A stretch of DNA of 64,000 nt from Calliopum simillimum (taxonomy: Eukaryota > Arthropoda > Insecta > Diptera > Lauxaniidae), in assembly GCA_951812925.1 (NCBI GenBank), contig OX638368.1, positions 115,591,309-115,655,308 of the forward strand, given 5' to 3'. Numbering within the stretch: the stretch's first letter is position 1; every line of letters starts with the position of its first letter. Shown here in pieces: positions 1-11,709 of this stretch. The notes below the pieces were generated by a model. That model did no database searches. It worked only from the letters and a program-made list of their open reading frames with translations, and was not told the origin of the DNA. A program made the position numbers and the translations under genes.

Positions 1-1277
1 TATTTTAATGAGCTTTTGATAATCACCATCAAATTCTCGTATAAAGTTGGTTGTCGATTAATTAGCCGCACATGTCCGCTGTTCGCACGAGTATGTCGCT
101 CAATATGTGGACGGACCAAAGTGATTGAATTCGTTTTAATTATTTGGCAATTAAGGTCGTTTGCCAACTATATATTTAGTGCACCAGACACAGTGGTTTC
201 CGTCAACAAAGTTGTATTTTAGATATGCTTTTAGAAAATGAAAAATTGTACTTAGAAACATATAGTTTTCAAGTACTTCATGATAGATAGTAACCTTTGT
301 ATAACGGATAAAGCTGAAAATCGTAAATCAAGATTTAAATTTTTTTCTATTCTGGAAGCAAAATGGACTAATTTAAGCTGAAAATGGAAATAATCCATGG
401 AAAGAACCATTGAAAACAAAAAAGCACAGTAAACGAAAATTGTAGCTAGCGTAGCATGTCTCAAAACCAGAGTGTGTTACCAACTAACAATTTGGCAATT
501 TTTCACAGCAGACGGCGCTAGTGAGCCTTATTATTTATCCATATAGGCGATCCTGTTCAGAGAGTTTATCCGTGTCCGATAGCGCAATCGCGAAAGCACC
601 GCGTTTTCTTTCATAAGAAAATAAGAGCCATGGGTTCGAGTATGGTTTCTGACAAGATTTAATTAAAACTGATCTGATGAGGCCATATACATGTTTATAT
701 ATGAAAATATATAAATATGTATGTGGAAACAGCCGAAACATATGTAATCAATTTCTGTGTTAACACTTGCTTGCGTCTGTTGTTGAAAAATTGCAGAAAT
801 GACTGTTTAAATAGTTCAATATAAATTTATCATACTTCAATTAAAAAAAAAGAAAAAGCACGTTGGTACTTTCATTAGTACTATACAAGCAAAAAAACAG
901 TCAATAAACTAACTTCAGAAAAGCAAAATAGTTGTTTCATTCCAGTCTCGGATTTTCTCTGTCACGTATGGTTTTTGAAATATTCTAACCTAAAAGTTCA
1001 AAAACGATTTTTGAGGTTATAAAGAGGACGAACAAATTATTTTACTTAGTACTATTTAATACTATTTTTTGTCTTCAAAATGAACTGTTCTAGTTTGATT
1101 TGAAAAAGACATCATGGAGTGAAAAATTATGTGAAAATCCAAGTACGATTTGAAATGGAATCATGTAAGACTAATTTATAACTTATCTTGAAAAAGAATA
1201 ATAGTACTAAGCGATGCATTTAGTAAAAAGGAGCAAAACAATTTTCTGCATCCTCTATAGTATATATTTACATAACT
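1..1277. other. Intergenic DNA upstream of Dfd, no gene recognised
   Basis: AT-rich sequence with only short open frames that lack codon bias or recognisable motifs. I see no RNA gene or repeat structure. The conserved insect microRNA mir-10, which lies between Dfd and Scr in other insects, was looked for by eye in the whole 5' flank and not found. Confidence 0.4.
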
Positions 1278-2136
1278 TCAAAAATTGTGTGGTGGTGGCC
1301 AATTGACAGGTCCATTCCGCGAAATTATGCGCTCATCGAATGTTTCCTTCAATAAATCGATTGTGACGTGCACTGTGTGGCATGTAGCGCCGTCTTGTTG
1401 GAACCACAACTCATCCACATTCATGCCATCCAACTCGGGAACAAAATAGTCGGTTATCATGGCTCTATACCGGTCTCCATTAACGGTAACTGACTCTCCA
1501 GCATTATTTCGGAAGAAGTATGGCCCAATGACTCCACCAGTCCATAGAGCACACCAAACAGTCAGTTTTTGTGGATGTAATGGCGTCTCAAGGATTCTCT
1601 TCACTCCAAATGCGGCAATTTTGCTTGTTGACGTAGCCATTCAACCAAAAATGAGCCTCATCACTGAACAAAATTTTGCGATGAAAATCAGCATCGAGAT
1701 CAATCTCATTTTCGGCCCATACACCAAAATCACGACGCATTGCATGGTCTCGCGGCTTTAATTCTTGCATAAGCTGGATCTTGTAAGGTCGCAAGCCAAG
1801 ATCTTTGCGCAAAATCTTCCATAAAGTTGATGGACAAAGCTCCAATTGCTGTGCACGGTGGCGAATCGATTCATTCGGGTCCTTTTCAACATTTTGCTCT
1901 ACAGCGGCAATTGTTTCTTTGGTGCGCACTGTTAGACGTCTCTGCGGATGCGTATTATCACATAGAGTAAACGTAGTGCAAAAACGATCCATGGTTAACC
2001 GAATTAATTGCTCTGATAGACGATTATGTCGACCATAAAATGGACGGAGCTTGCGGTAAACTTCGCGAACTGAACCATTATTTTCGAAATAAATTTGCAA
2101 GATTTGCAAGCGTTGTTCTTTTGTCAACCTGTTCAT
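1278..2136 (-). pseudogene. Broken mariner-like (Tc1/mariner superfamily) transposase
   Basis: Read on the - strand, the ATG at 2136-2134 opens a helix-turn-helix region (MNRLTKEQRLQILQIYF) followed by a DDE domain. The first catalytic Asp is seen in LFSDEAHFWLNGYVNKQN and the second in WFQQDGATCHT. The frame breaks near 1590-1640. There the segment between ENP and TPLHPQK, usually about five residues in this family, is missing with a shift of frame. The gene stops after GPVNWPPPHNF, before the third catalytic Asp, so the 3' end is lost and the enzyme cannot be active. No terminal repeats were recognised. Two further fragments of the same family lie at 10853-10935 and 32196-32620. Family assignment is firm; the subfamily is not. 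Confidence 0.85.
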
Positions 2137-2266
2137 GATAAAATGGCAAACCAAACTGAACACAAATGACATTAGAGTTGCCAGATTTGACCACAAAATG
2201 CCAGTTTTATCTCTATTCGAAAAACAAACCTCTAAAAAAAACACCCTTTACATATATGTACGTATA

Positions 2267-2779
2267 CACTCAGGGAAAAAATTGGTTTATAAAATCAACT
2301 ACTTTACTGTTGATTCAATAACAAAAATTAGTTGTTAAGTTTAATGGAAATACGACAACGTGACGTACATGGTTAGGTCTTATTCTTCTTTTTATAAGAT
2401 AAGTGAATAAGAACAAGAGTGTAAAATGTATAATAACAACGAGTACGAGGAAGCTGAATACCTAAACATAACATTTGAAGGAGTAACCGATCTGGATGAT
2501 TAACTTAGGAAATAAAACAAATAATTAAAACAAATAAAAATGCATTTGAAACCACCTCAAATGATTTTTAAGTCCAAAGGAAATTTTCTTTGAATCAACC
2601 TCAAATTTTTGTTAAATCAAAAGAAAATATTATTTGATTTGAATACTAATCACATTCAATTTAATAACTTCAAATCAATAGTTTTTCACTGTCAATTCAA
2701 ATAATTTCGCCTTCAGAGCCAAATCGTTACTGATATCTATTGAATCAACAGTGAAAGTTGTTGTTTTTTTATCTGAGTG
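2267..2779. mobile_element. MITE with CACTCAG termini, TA target duplication
   Basis: About 513 bp bounded by CACTCAG and CTGAGTG with TA on each side (2265-2266 and 2780-2781). The inverted ends extend inward: ACTGTTGATTCAATA near 2307-2321 matches the reverse complement of TATTGAATCAACAGT near 2738-2752. It has no coding capacity. A TA target suggests mobilisation by a Tc1/mariner-type transposase. Confidence 0.7.
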
Positions 2780-4540
2780 TACTAATATGTTTCTAATATT
2801 ATCTATTGGTGTATGGCAGGTAAAAGTCAAAATATATTCCATCATGCTGTTGAAATTTTCAATTAAATACAAAATTGTTAAACAACATTGGTACACAAAT
2901 TGCAATACACAAAGAACAACAGCAACAGCAACAACAAAAACAAAAACAACAGAAAAAATGTTGTTATCGATTTTTGCGTACCGCTGCTGATAGTTGCCTG
3001 TCATCGCCTGACAACTGAAAGCAACAACAGCAACAACAATAACAATAAAAACAATAAACAACAAAATCGCGCTGCACGTAAAATAAAATTTATGAATAAA
3101 ACTGCAAGTCATTTACATCGATCCGTCCGCCAGTCCGTCCATGGCGCGTTTTCAACGTCTCGTCAGCAGCAACGCCCGCACGGTAGCCAAGAAATCAACT
3201 TAAACAGAAGGACAAATGAAAAAATCCCAAACTTTAAAGAATTTTTTTATAGAATTTTTGGTATCAAGTAGATCTGCTCTATTTATATTTATTATGACGG
3301 TGTTTACATATTTTCGGATGCTGCATCGTTTCATTTTATTTCGTGTTGTTGTTTTTTTTTTCGAACATGATCGATTTTTCTTTAGTTTCGGTCACGCAGT
3401 CCAGACGTTTTTCAAAATAAAATGTTTAGACCACAAAAAATAAAAACCAAGATGATAAACATTTTGGGTATCTTCAGGGCGGTACCTTAAATCCTCAAGT
3501 TTTGTTTGTTCATGCGCCATTGATGCGTATGCGTTGTTGAAGAGAGAGAAAATTATTGGATGTGAAGAAAACAAGGACACCACATTCGTACACCCGTAAA
3601 TCATTCAATTCGAGCCACTACAAAAGATACATCTGCAATATGTTTATGTTGTTGCCCTCAACTCAAATCTATTACAATTTATGTACAGTCGTTGCTAGAA
3701 AATTAGAAATATTGTGAAAACTAAGCAACGGTAACTTCGCAGCAAGACTTTGGTAACCACGACCTTTTTTCTGAGTTTTGTGAGGAAATATCGGTATGGA
3801 TGAGCAAACTTAGGCCAAGGCCATAGCAGTCTTGCTCTTGGCCTTCGAAAGCGAGCCTTGGTCTTGGTTTTGATATTGAGTCTCGATCTTGTTCTTGGAT
3901 ATTAAGTCTTGGTGTCTGTATTGGTCTTGTTCTTGATAAAATACCGAAAGTTTTCTTGAGTACTAAACATTTCCAAACCTTATTTTTTCAAAGCAGTTGG
4001 GTTTTCACGATGCCAAATTCTGAATTGAGAGATTATTTTATGCTCATAAAGAGTGTGACACACCTATTAACTATAAATGATCAAGGCAGAATAGGAGTCT
4101 TGGACTTGGATTTTGTTCATCAATAAATATTTTCATAAGAATATTTTCTTTTGCTATTTTCATCGGTTTGGGCATGAAACGACACCATGTATCGAATTTA
4201 AGCGAAATCGGAGAGGGTGTGGCTGTTCTTCTTACGCTAGGCATGGAATGGTTATATAGAATGTATCGCATAAGGTTACTAAGCTTCTGTGAGGTGATAG
4301 AGGAGGCCTAGGCTTACAAAAAATTGCGACTGGGGGGTCTAAAATGTACCTCTGACAAGTTATAGGGTTAAAACTGATTTTCTGCCTCTATTTAAAAAAA
4401 AACCCTAACGTTTTATAGAAAATATTTCTATGCCAAAGTTTTAGTTCATTGTATAAGCTTTTAGATAGTGTAAATGGTTTAAAAGGCTTAAAAGGATTTC
4501 GCAAAGTTCTGAACCTTTAAAGTTGATAGTTTAAGTTTTT
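2780..4540. other. Intergenic DNA with low-complexity patches
   Basis: 2925-3065 is rich in CAA/ACA triplets and produces meaningless open frames on both strands. 3800-3955 is a degenerate short-period repeat of CTTGGTCTTG. No gene, RNA or intact mobile element was recognised. Confidence 0.4.
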
Positions 4541-4542
4541 TT

Positions 4543-4930
4543 TTCCTACTTTTTGACTTTGGTGGCCAATTTAGTATGAAAAAGGTTCTAATAATATATC
4601 CTTTAATAATTTTTTTTGAAATTCTCGTTCAGTTTTATTTAATTTAATGTTACATTTATCATACCAACTTTTTAATTTGTGGACGAAAAAAAAATACTTT
4701 TCTATGTAACTCACGGGTTACTCGCATGCGTTGCGCTGCATATGATATGCAAGCTGCACGCGCTACCCTTTAACCACTGGAACTTTCAAAGAAAATTGAG
4801 AAAATTGGTACGACAAATTCACTAGCAAATTAAGGAAAATTGAACAAGAATTTCAAAAAACATTATAAAAGGATATGTTAGTAGGACCTTTCTCATACTA
4901 AAATGGCCGCCAAAACCAAAATATAGGAAA
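4543..4930. repeat. Inverted-repeat (MITE-like) element with central tRNA-like segment
   Basis: The left arm (about 4543-4640, with GGTGGCCAATTTAGTATGA) pairs with the right arm (about 4835-4930, with TCATACTAAAATGGCCGCC). Between them, reading the - strand across about 4790-4700, a tRNA-like stretch shows an A-box-like TGGTTAAAGGG and a poor B-box-like segment. Arms are imperfect and no target duplication was defined. Confidence 0.55.
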
Positions 4931-5599
4931 CAAATTAGTATTTTATTATTGATATTTTATCTTATAGTAGTAGCATGATCTTTGAAATGAAGATAATATT
5001 ACGTTTCCACCAGAGGTCTATGTATTCATAAATCACATGACTTACCATACAAAAATAAATCTATTTCTGCCGAGAATTATTTTAAATTTGCGTTTGAATC
5101 TCAACAAGGCTACCGATTTTGGCTATTTTCGACCAAGTGGCACCACATAACCGTGAGAAAGAGAAATCGAGACATCATTAGTGACGATTTTTATTTTTCT
5201 CCTTTTTTGAAGGAAAGTTAATAATATTCGAAACATAAAACAGAACAGTCGTATTGGGCATCCTCTGTGAAGCAAAAAAGCTACGACCCAAAAGATGTTT
5301 TTTTGGGCCTAACTAGGCCTTCAGAAGAATCAAATGCGGTCCATTGGTTTTTCTCGGAACGAACGGAAAGTAATGCAGATATTGTTTTCAAGAGTCCTTT
5401 TAACTTTTCAGATACTCGGAATGAATCTTAATTTCGAGCCGATCTATATAACAATTACTGCCTTTCCTGAATATATTTATTACTATTCTGTACAACTTCT
5501 GCCTTTCCGCATATGTCGCCAATAAATTTATAAATTACGGCTGTTCAAATGTTTGCAGGCACCACTGTAAAAAAGTAATAGACTGCCATACGAAATGTA
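4931..5599. other. Intergenic DNA, nothing recognised
   Basis: No coding frame, repeat or RNA gene that I can support. Confidence 0.35.
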
Positions 5600-6947
5600 A
5601 GTTCCTACCTACATCACAACATTTGTGGGGTGTGTCCAACAAACATATCACTTGCTCGCTTACACACAGTCTATTCAACGTACTTGCACCACCGCAACAA
5701 CTAAGCCACCCGAGGGAGAAAAATGGCGCGTTGTGACTCTCGACTCATTGAGCACGTCAAGCAAATAAAACAGTTATGGCTACCCAAACCACACACACAT
5801 TGTATGCCAGATGGGCTGGCACTAACTGCGCGTTCTCTCTCTTACCCATGCCGAAGAACAGAAGAAATAAGAAGACAACCACCAACTAACTGGCTAACGG
5901 AGAACAGAGAGTTTGCCTGGCGTGTTTCCTTTTGGAAAACCAGTAAATCAAGTTCAGCAATGAGGGAAAAACAACTGCAAACAGTCCGACAGACGACCGT
6001 GTGGACAGACAAAAAATCAATGGCGTTCGAGCCGGCGTAAGTGTAGACAACAGCAGAGTTATCGTCGCGGCGGGTACAATTGGAAACGAACGAATCGAAC
6101 AAACGCGAACAGGTTCGTTCGCTTTCTGAGCTCTTTCGCTCGCACATAACAAAAGAACCTCTCGCAAAGCACGGAACGGAACCGGACCGCGGCGTACGAC
6201 ATTCGAATGTCTCGGTAGAATTGGGATTTTTTTTTTTTGTTTGTTTGTTTGAAGCGCGTACGTTATTCGCAGACAACAAAGCTACGAAGCTTAGAAGAGT
6301 CAAAGAAACACAGTGACAGCAGTGACTGAATTTGGTAGATAAAAAGTACACAATACACGTAAAACGGTACGGGCACGATCGAGTGAAGCCTGATGCTTCA
6401 ATGCGGTCTTTTTTTTTAAGTTTCGGTTTGATTTAATTTATTTTTATCAATTGCGTTACAGAATCAAATCAAATTACGCTTACGCGGCTGTATTATGTTG
6501 GCGTTTGGCGCGACGCATGGCGTAACGAATCGCACTAAAGAAACTTAAGAGCTGATGAAAAAGGAATCTCTTCGCGCGGCGAGCAAAAAAAAAGTGGGGT
6601 CTCAAAACCAAAGTGCAAAGAAGAAAAAAAGTTTTTAAACAAAGAAATCTTTAATAATGAAAATGCAAAAAAATCAAAAGCGTTTTAAGTGAATTGTGCT
6701 GAAAAGCTTCCGTAAGCCAAACCATAAAATCGTGCGGGTTCAAATTTGGTTGGTTGTTTCATTTAGAGCTACCATTCTAAATCAAGTGTGAAAAAATACT
6801 CCCCGTTGTGCCAAAACAAAAGAAGCTTTTGTTCAAAATAGAAAAAAAATTCAAGTGTTCTTTAAAATTTTTTAAGTTGTTGTTTAAACTTCATGGCCAT
6901 TTTGGAAAAATAAAAAAAAAAAAACCAATCTAATTCTCTAAGTCATT
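5600..6947 (+). promoter_or_regulatory. Dfd: Dfd promoter-proximal region and probable 5' UTR
   Basis: This stretch is more GC-rich than the DNA around it and lies directly upstream of the Dfd start codon. It contains TC-rich and GAGAG-like patches (for example near 5830-5845) and several homopolymers. I cannot place a transcription start: no TATA box with matched initiator stands out. The open frames here on both strands look like chance. Assignment as promoter and leader is by position only. Confidence 0.4.
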
Positions 6948-7779
6948 ATGAGCTCATTTCTAATGGGTTACCCTCATGCACCGCACCACGTTCAAAGTCC
7001 CATGGGCATGGGCAACGGTCTTGATCCCAAATTTCCACCTGTCGCCGAGGACTATCATCATTATAATGGCCACTATTCAATGACCGCCACGACTGGACAT
7101 ATGGGATCTGGCGGCAACGCTGGTGGTGTTGGTGGCATTGGCTCCTCTATCGGTGGTATGCCAACGCATCCACATGCTAACCATCCGTCGGATATGGTTA
7201 GCGATTATATGGCTGCCGCTGTTAACTCCCATCATCACCCGCATACGACAACGCATCATCATTCGAATAGTGCACTTGCAGGTCATCATCATACGCATCC
7301 GCATCATCCGCAGAATTCGGGTTACACAAATTATGGAGCAACGCCAACGCATCATCAACATCATGCACATGCACATCATCATCATCATCATCAAAGTCTC
7401 GGTTATTATGGTCATCATCATCATGCAGCAGCTGCTGCCGCTGCGGCAGCTGTTCATCATGCACCAGAATATATCTCCGCTGGATCGGTACATTCGGAAC
7501 ATGTCACTGCTGCCATGGCGAATAGTAGTAGTGGCAGTGGCAACAACAATAGCAGCGGCATTTACGCACCGACGGTGAATACACCAAATGCCATCGCTAA
7601 TGGTCCAACGGCGGCAAGTGTTAATAGTTACTATGGCGGCGGTTATTATGGTACAAACGGTAGTGTGGGTAGCACGCATTCGCAAGGTCATTCACCGCAC
7701 TCACAAATGATGGACCTGCCATTGCAATGTTCTTCAGCGGAGCCACCCACAAATACAGTTTTAGGATTACAAGAATTAG
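6948..7779 (+). CDS. Dfd: Deformed, coding exon 1 (residues 1-277)
   Basis: Encodes the N-terminal part of the Hox transcription factor Deformed, which specifies maxillary and mandibular head segments in insects and acts in the nucleus. The start MSSFLMGYPHAPHHVQSPMG carries the conserved Hox N-terminal SSF(L)M motif and is almost identical to Drosophila Dfd. DPKFPPVAEDYHHYNGHYSM and the closing GSVGSTHSQGHSPHSQMMD and LPLQCSS segments are also strongly conserved. The middle is a variable linker with long His tracts, followed by a nine-Ala run not present in the Drosophila sequence I recall. The exon ends at 7779 in phase 1, followed by GTAAGA. An in-frame stop soon after that splice site shows that the reading past 7779 is intron. 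ATG 6948 is the only start consistent with the conserved N-terminus. Confidence 0.97.
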
Positions 7780-9119
7780 GTAAGAAAGTATGATAGTTAA
7801 GATCAGGGGAAATTTGCAGAATTTCTTTTTTATTTAACCTGAAGATTTTAGAAAAATTCTTAAAATTATGTGCCTGTGTAAACAGTTTCAATAGAATTGG
7901 ATTTTTATTCGTTTCTTGAAGATTTCGATTGTTTCAAAGGGGTTCAATTCTTCTGAATTCCGTCACTATTCTGGTTTGTTTTCGGAATGCTGATATTTCC
8001 CAGTGGTGTAAGGTTAATGATAAGCCAAAAACTTCGCAGAACTTTAGCGTACTATAAATTCGATTTCTTTGCTCTGCTAATCCCTCGATATATCCTCTTC
8101 ATTAGTTCAACGAGACGACAATAAAGACTAAGTAGTCGTAGAAATGATATATAACACTCAGACAGAAATAGAAATTTGGTATGGTAGATTTTTTGGTCAA
8201 CTTCGCCTTTAAGACGGTATGGTATACTCGTAGAACTAACAAGTTTTTCAGCGACATTTGGCACAATATCGCACCACTCAATTTATACTGCTTTCTGCTT
8301 GCGGTCATTATCTGTATAAGACTAGAAATCGGAATATTTAAAATCTACTCACGCTACCTGGAGATAAGCAATCTTGTCCTCAGTAGTTCCTGTAAAAGTA
8401 AAGATAAGCCACCAGTCGACATTAAACCCCCTACCATGACCATTATATTCTACAATCCTATGCCATTCGATTCAAATATATTTAATTTTGATTAATTCAA
8501 GAATCTCGTTAAATTTCATTACTCTACTTGAAAAATACCAGTCGACTGAGTCTAGTTTTTGGCGGATGAATGGGGTTTTGTGGATTACTCAGCCATTTAA
8601 ACTAACGGGTGATCCGATAAGAGCTTCCTACTTTGTTTTCTAAATAAAATACATGAAAATCAATGTATTGGTGCAAATATTTATTCAAATAATTTCCTGA
8701 ATTTTTGGCAACAATCCCCATAGAAGCCATAACCTTGGAACCTTTTTTCACGGATTTGAGCGATAGGTTAATTGACTTCGATTGATGAATGATAGTGTGA
8801 CGGAAAGTTTTTAAGATTTTTTACTATCTGTGGACTAAAACTTACGAACATCTCTGAACCGACTCGTTTTTCTAATGACTGCCTACCAAGCTTACTGGAC
8901 GTCTTTCTCCTCTCTGACATTTCCTTGCTTTTAAATTCGATCAAATTACTTTTCTGACCGATCATTATCTAATTTTTTTGTTGTCTGGATATAAATCTCG
9001 CTCATAGTGACTCAATTTGACTTCAATTCTGGGCTGGAATGACTGTTGGTATAGCGAATCTGAGAATGAGAAACTCAGCCGTTGTGGAATATGTGTTCAC
9101 TCGTCATGTGCTAGGATTG
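7780..9119 (+). other. Dfd: Dfd intron 1, 5' part
   Basis: Intron 1 runs from the donor GTAAGA at 7780 to the acceptor TTTTTAG at 21242, about 13.5 kb. Its first 1.3 kb has no recognisable gene or mobile element. Hox introns often contain enhancers, but none can be identified here from sequence alone. Confidence 0.6.
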
Positions 9120-10851
9120 TTAACCCTAAATGTCCCTGGCTTACGAACAGTGTATTAGTGTATTGACGGCAATCAGAAACAGAAACAAGCTTCAATCGAA
9201 GTGGAAAACTAGCCGTACAGATGCTAACTGGGAAGACTTTAGAAGGTCGCGTAATGATGCAAATCATCTAATAAAACTCGAAAAAGAAGATTTTTATATT
9301 CTAAACTAAACCCTAACCTGGATTCCAAAAAACTATGGCAAAATATAAAAAAAAAAAAAATTCACGAAATCTGCCACGGTTTTTAATTTGAAGCCTGATG
9401 ATCTCAATGATTCTTTTATATGTAGCATGAATCTCAGTACATCTGGATCAACACCTAACGTTCCTCCGCCTGAACGGGATATTGACTCATCGGACATCGG
9501 AAACTCTGTTTGATTCCCTGCAGTATGTGAAAATGAGGTGGCAAAATGTAACTGGAAAACGGGCTCTAATGCTGTGGGATTCGATGGTATAGCCATTAAA
9601 TTTATTAAATTAATTTAACCCTACATTTTGTCGCCCCTAACCCACATAATTTATCATTGCTTCACTTGCTCCAGTTTTCCTGATGCTTGAAAAATTGCTA
9701 CAATTATCCTAATTGCAAAAAATGCCTCTGCTTCTCTCCTCAGCGACATTAGGCCAATCAGTATTCTTCCAGCTTTAGGTAAGGTGTGTGAGAAAATTAT
9801 GTCGGATCAAATCAATCTTCACCTTAATAGACATTTTCTTTTGTCTCCTCTACAATCTGGGTTCCGAACTGGTCATAGTTGTCAGACTGCGGTAATGAAA
9901 ATATGCGACGATATTCGAATGGAATTTGACCAAAACCACCTAACACTGCTTTGCCTACTAGATTTTTCAAAAGCGTTTGACTCCGTCAACCATTCTCGAC
10001 TCTGCATTAAGCTGAAATCTTTCTTTAGATTTAGTGAAAGCGCAATTAGGTTGATTTCTAATTTCTTAGCGAATAGATTACAAAGAGTGAAAGTTGGAAA
10101 TTCCTTCTCATCTCTTAAAGCAATCAATATATGTGTTCCTCAAGGTTCCATTTTAAGTCCCCTACTTTTTTCTCTCTTTATTAACGACATTTTCTCTACT
10201 TGCAAATATGCAAAAATACATTCTTATGCTGACGACATTCAACTGTACCTCTCAAGTTCCATAGGTCTTGTTGAAGACCTAACCTTCAGAATGAATGCGA
10301 ACTTGACCTCTTTGAATAAATGGGCTCTTGAAAACATGCTCAACATTAACCCGTCAAAATCGAAAGTACTCCCTATTGCGAAAAGTGAACTTAATCTAGT
10401 TGGGATCCCTCACTTATTCATTGGCGCAGTTCAGCTTGAAATTGTATCGAAAGTTAAAAACCTTGGTTTTATTTTGAATTCAAAGCTTACGTGTACTGAC
10501 CACATTATCGACATAGTAGGAAAGACTTACGGTACGCTAAGATACCTACGCATCTCTTCGGACTTTACTCCATTAACTACTCGACGCAGACTGATTATTC
10601 AAATGATTATCCCTCACATTACTTACTTTTCAGTGGTTCATAGCAAGCTGGACTCCCTCTCCTTGCATAAGCTTCTTAAAGCTTTCAATAATGCGGTACG
10701 ATATGTATATTTAATCCGCCCCTTTGATCATACCTCTGAACAGAGCCAAAGCATACTTGGCTGCAGTCTCTCTGAAATCATTAATATACGCTGCCTCTTA
10801 TTTCTTCATAAACTAATTTTTTACGCGAACACCAGAGTACCTGTTCATCGG
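9120..10851 (+). pseudogene. LINE (non-LTR retrotransposon) reverse transcriptase fragment
   Basis: The region 9120-9700 holds decayed linker sequence upstream of the RT (for example KLEKEDFYILK in one frame, broken by stops). From about 9703 a continuous frame to 10878 carries ordered RT motifs: DIRPISILPALGKVCEKIM, then LQSGFRTGHSCQTA, LLCLLDFSKAFDSVNHSRL, VPQGSILSPLLFSLFINDI and the catalytic YADDIQLY. The endonuclease and 3' end are absent. The last residues of the open frame are not LINE: from about 10853 the DNA is a mariner-like fragment in the opposite orientation. The catalytic Asp residues are intact, but the element is truncated at both ends. It resembles CR1/Jockey-group LINEs; the exact clade is unresolved. 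Confidence 0.85.
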
Positions 10852-10852
10852 C

Positions 10853-10935
10853 CCGAATACGGCAATTTTGCTTTTTAACGTAGCCGTTCAACCAGATGTT
10901 AGCTTCGTCGCTAAACACAATTTTTCGATAAATTA
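10853..10935 (-). pseudogene. Mariner-like transposase fragment
   Basis: The reverse complement reads KIVFSDEANIWLNGYVKKQN, the region around the first catalytic Asp of the same family as 1278-2136. It abuts the truncated LINE and closes that reading frame by chance. Confidence 0.75.
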
Positions 10936-11524
10936 ATGAATCAATTTGGAGTTGTTGTTCATGGTGGACTGTTTCCGCACTGTATCACTTGCTAAGCATT
11001 TCCAAAAATCTCCGTGAAGGGTTTTTTAACCAATAATTTGGGTTTGACTTGATTGAATGGACTACAAGTCATTTATCAGCTGGATTAAAAATATTGTTTG
11101 ACACACTTCTATCCTTGTTTAAAAAATAGCGTAGAAAAGAGGTTGCTAAAAAAAAAGTTATCGAATCAAAATTTTTTTCTTTTTTTTTGTTGCACTATGT
11201 GACAAACATCAAATCGAAAACACTTTTTAGTAAAACAGATTGAAACCAATATCGTTTGTTGAAAGTACAAATCCGATTCCCTCTTATTTATCGATATGCG
11301 CAACACCTTAAGTTAGTTTAGATTACGAAGAGAAGTGGATTTCAAAACGTGGATGTACTTTACGTTTTAAGAAGTATTCAAAACTCAAATTAAGAAGGAT
11401 CGAATTAAATAAGATAAGATAAATTTGCCCTAGATTAAGAAAACAGTGGTCTACTTTATGTATATTTTCTACATTTTCATGGGCTTTTCTAAAATGTGTC
11501 ACGCACCCCAATACTTGAAATTTT
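10936..11524. other. Intron 1 DNA, nothing recognised
   Basis: AT-rich, with only short chance frames. Confidence 0.35.
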
Positions 11525-11640
11525 CAGAAAATTTGAAATCGTATTCCAATGACGATTGATCCTGGCAGCGATGTAAGAAATTTTTTGACCTGCTTCATGT
11601 AAATCCACGCTCCTCCTCCGACAAATGTGATGCACGTGAC
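11525..11640 (-). pseudogene. Tc1-like transposase DNA-binding domain fragment
   Basis: The - strand reads RSVDLHEAGQKISYIAARIN followed by RHWNTISNFLK. This has the spacing of the first helix-turn-helix of Tc1-like transposases. Nothing else of the gene survives nearby. Confidence 0.5.
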
Positions 11641-11709
11641 ATTCTAACCTAAAATCCATATTTTGTCTAAAATTATACATTATAAATGTACTTATTGCTT
11701 GTACCTATA

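Noticed and set aside
5842..6351. 169-residue - strand frame over the Dfd 5' flank
   Set aside because: Overlaps the presumed Dfd leader, has no motif and mirrors another chance frame on the + strand.
1..6947. Possible mir-10 hairpin upstream of Dfd
   Set aside because: Expected from synteny between Dfd and Scr, but the mature sequence was not seen on either strand.
7077..7691. 204-residue and 80-residue antisense frames over Dfd exon 1
   Set aside because: They are the reverse reading of the CAT/CAC His codon runs and show only Met/Asp-rich low complexity.
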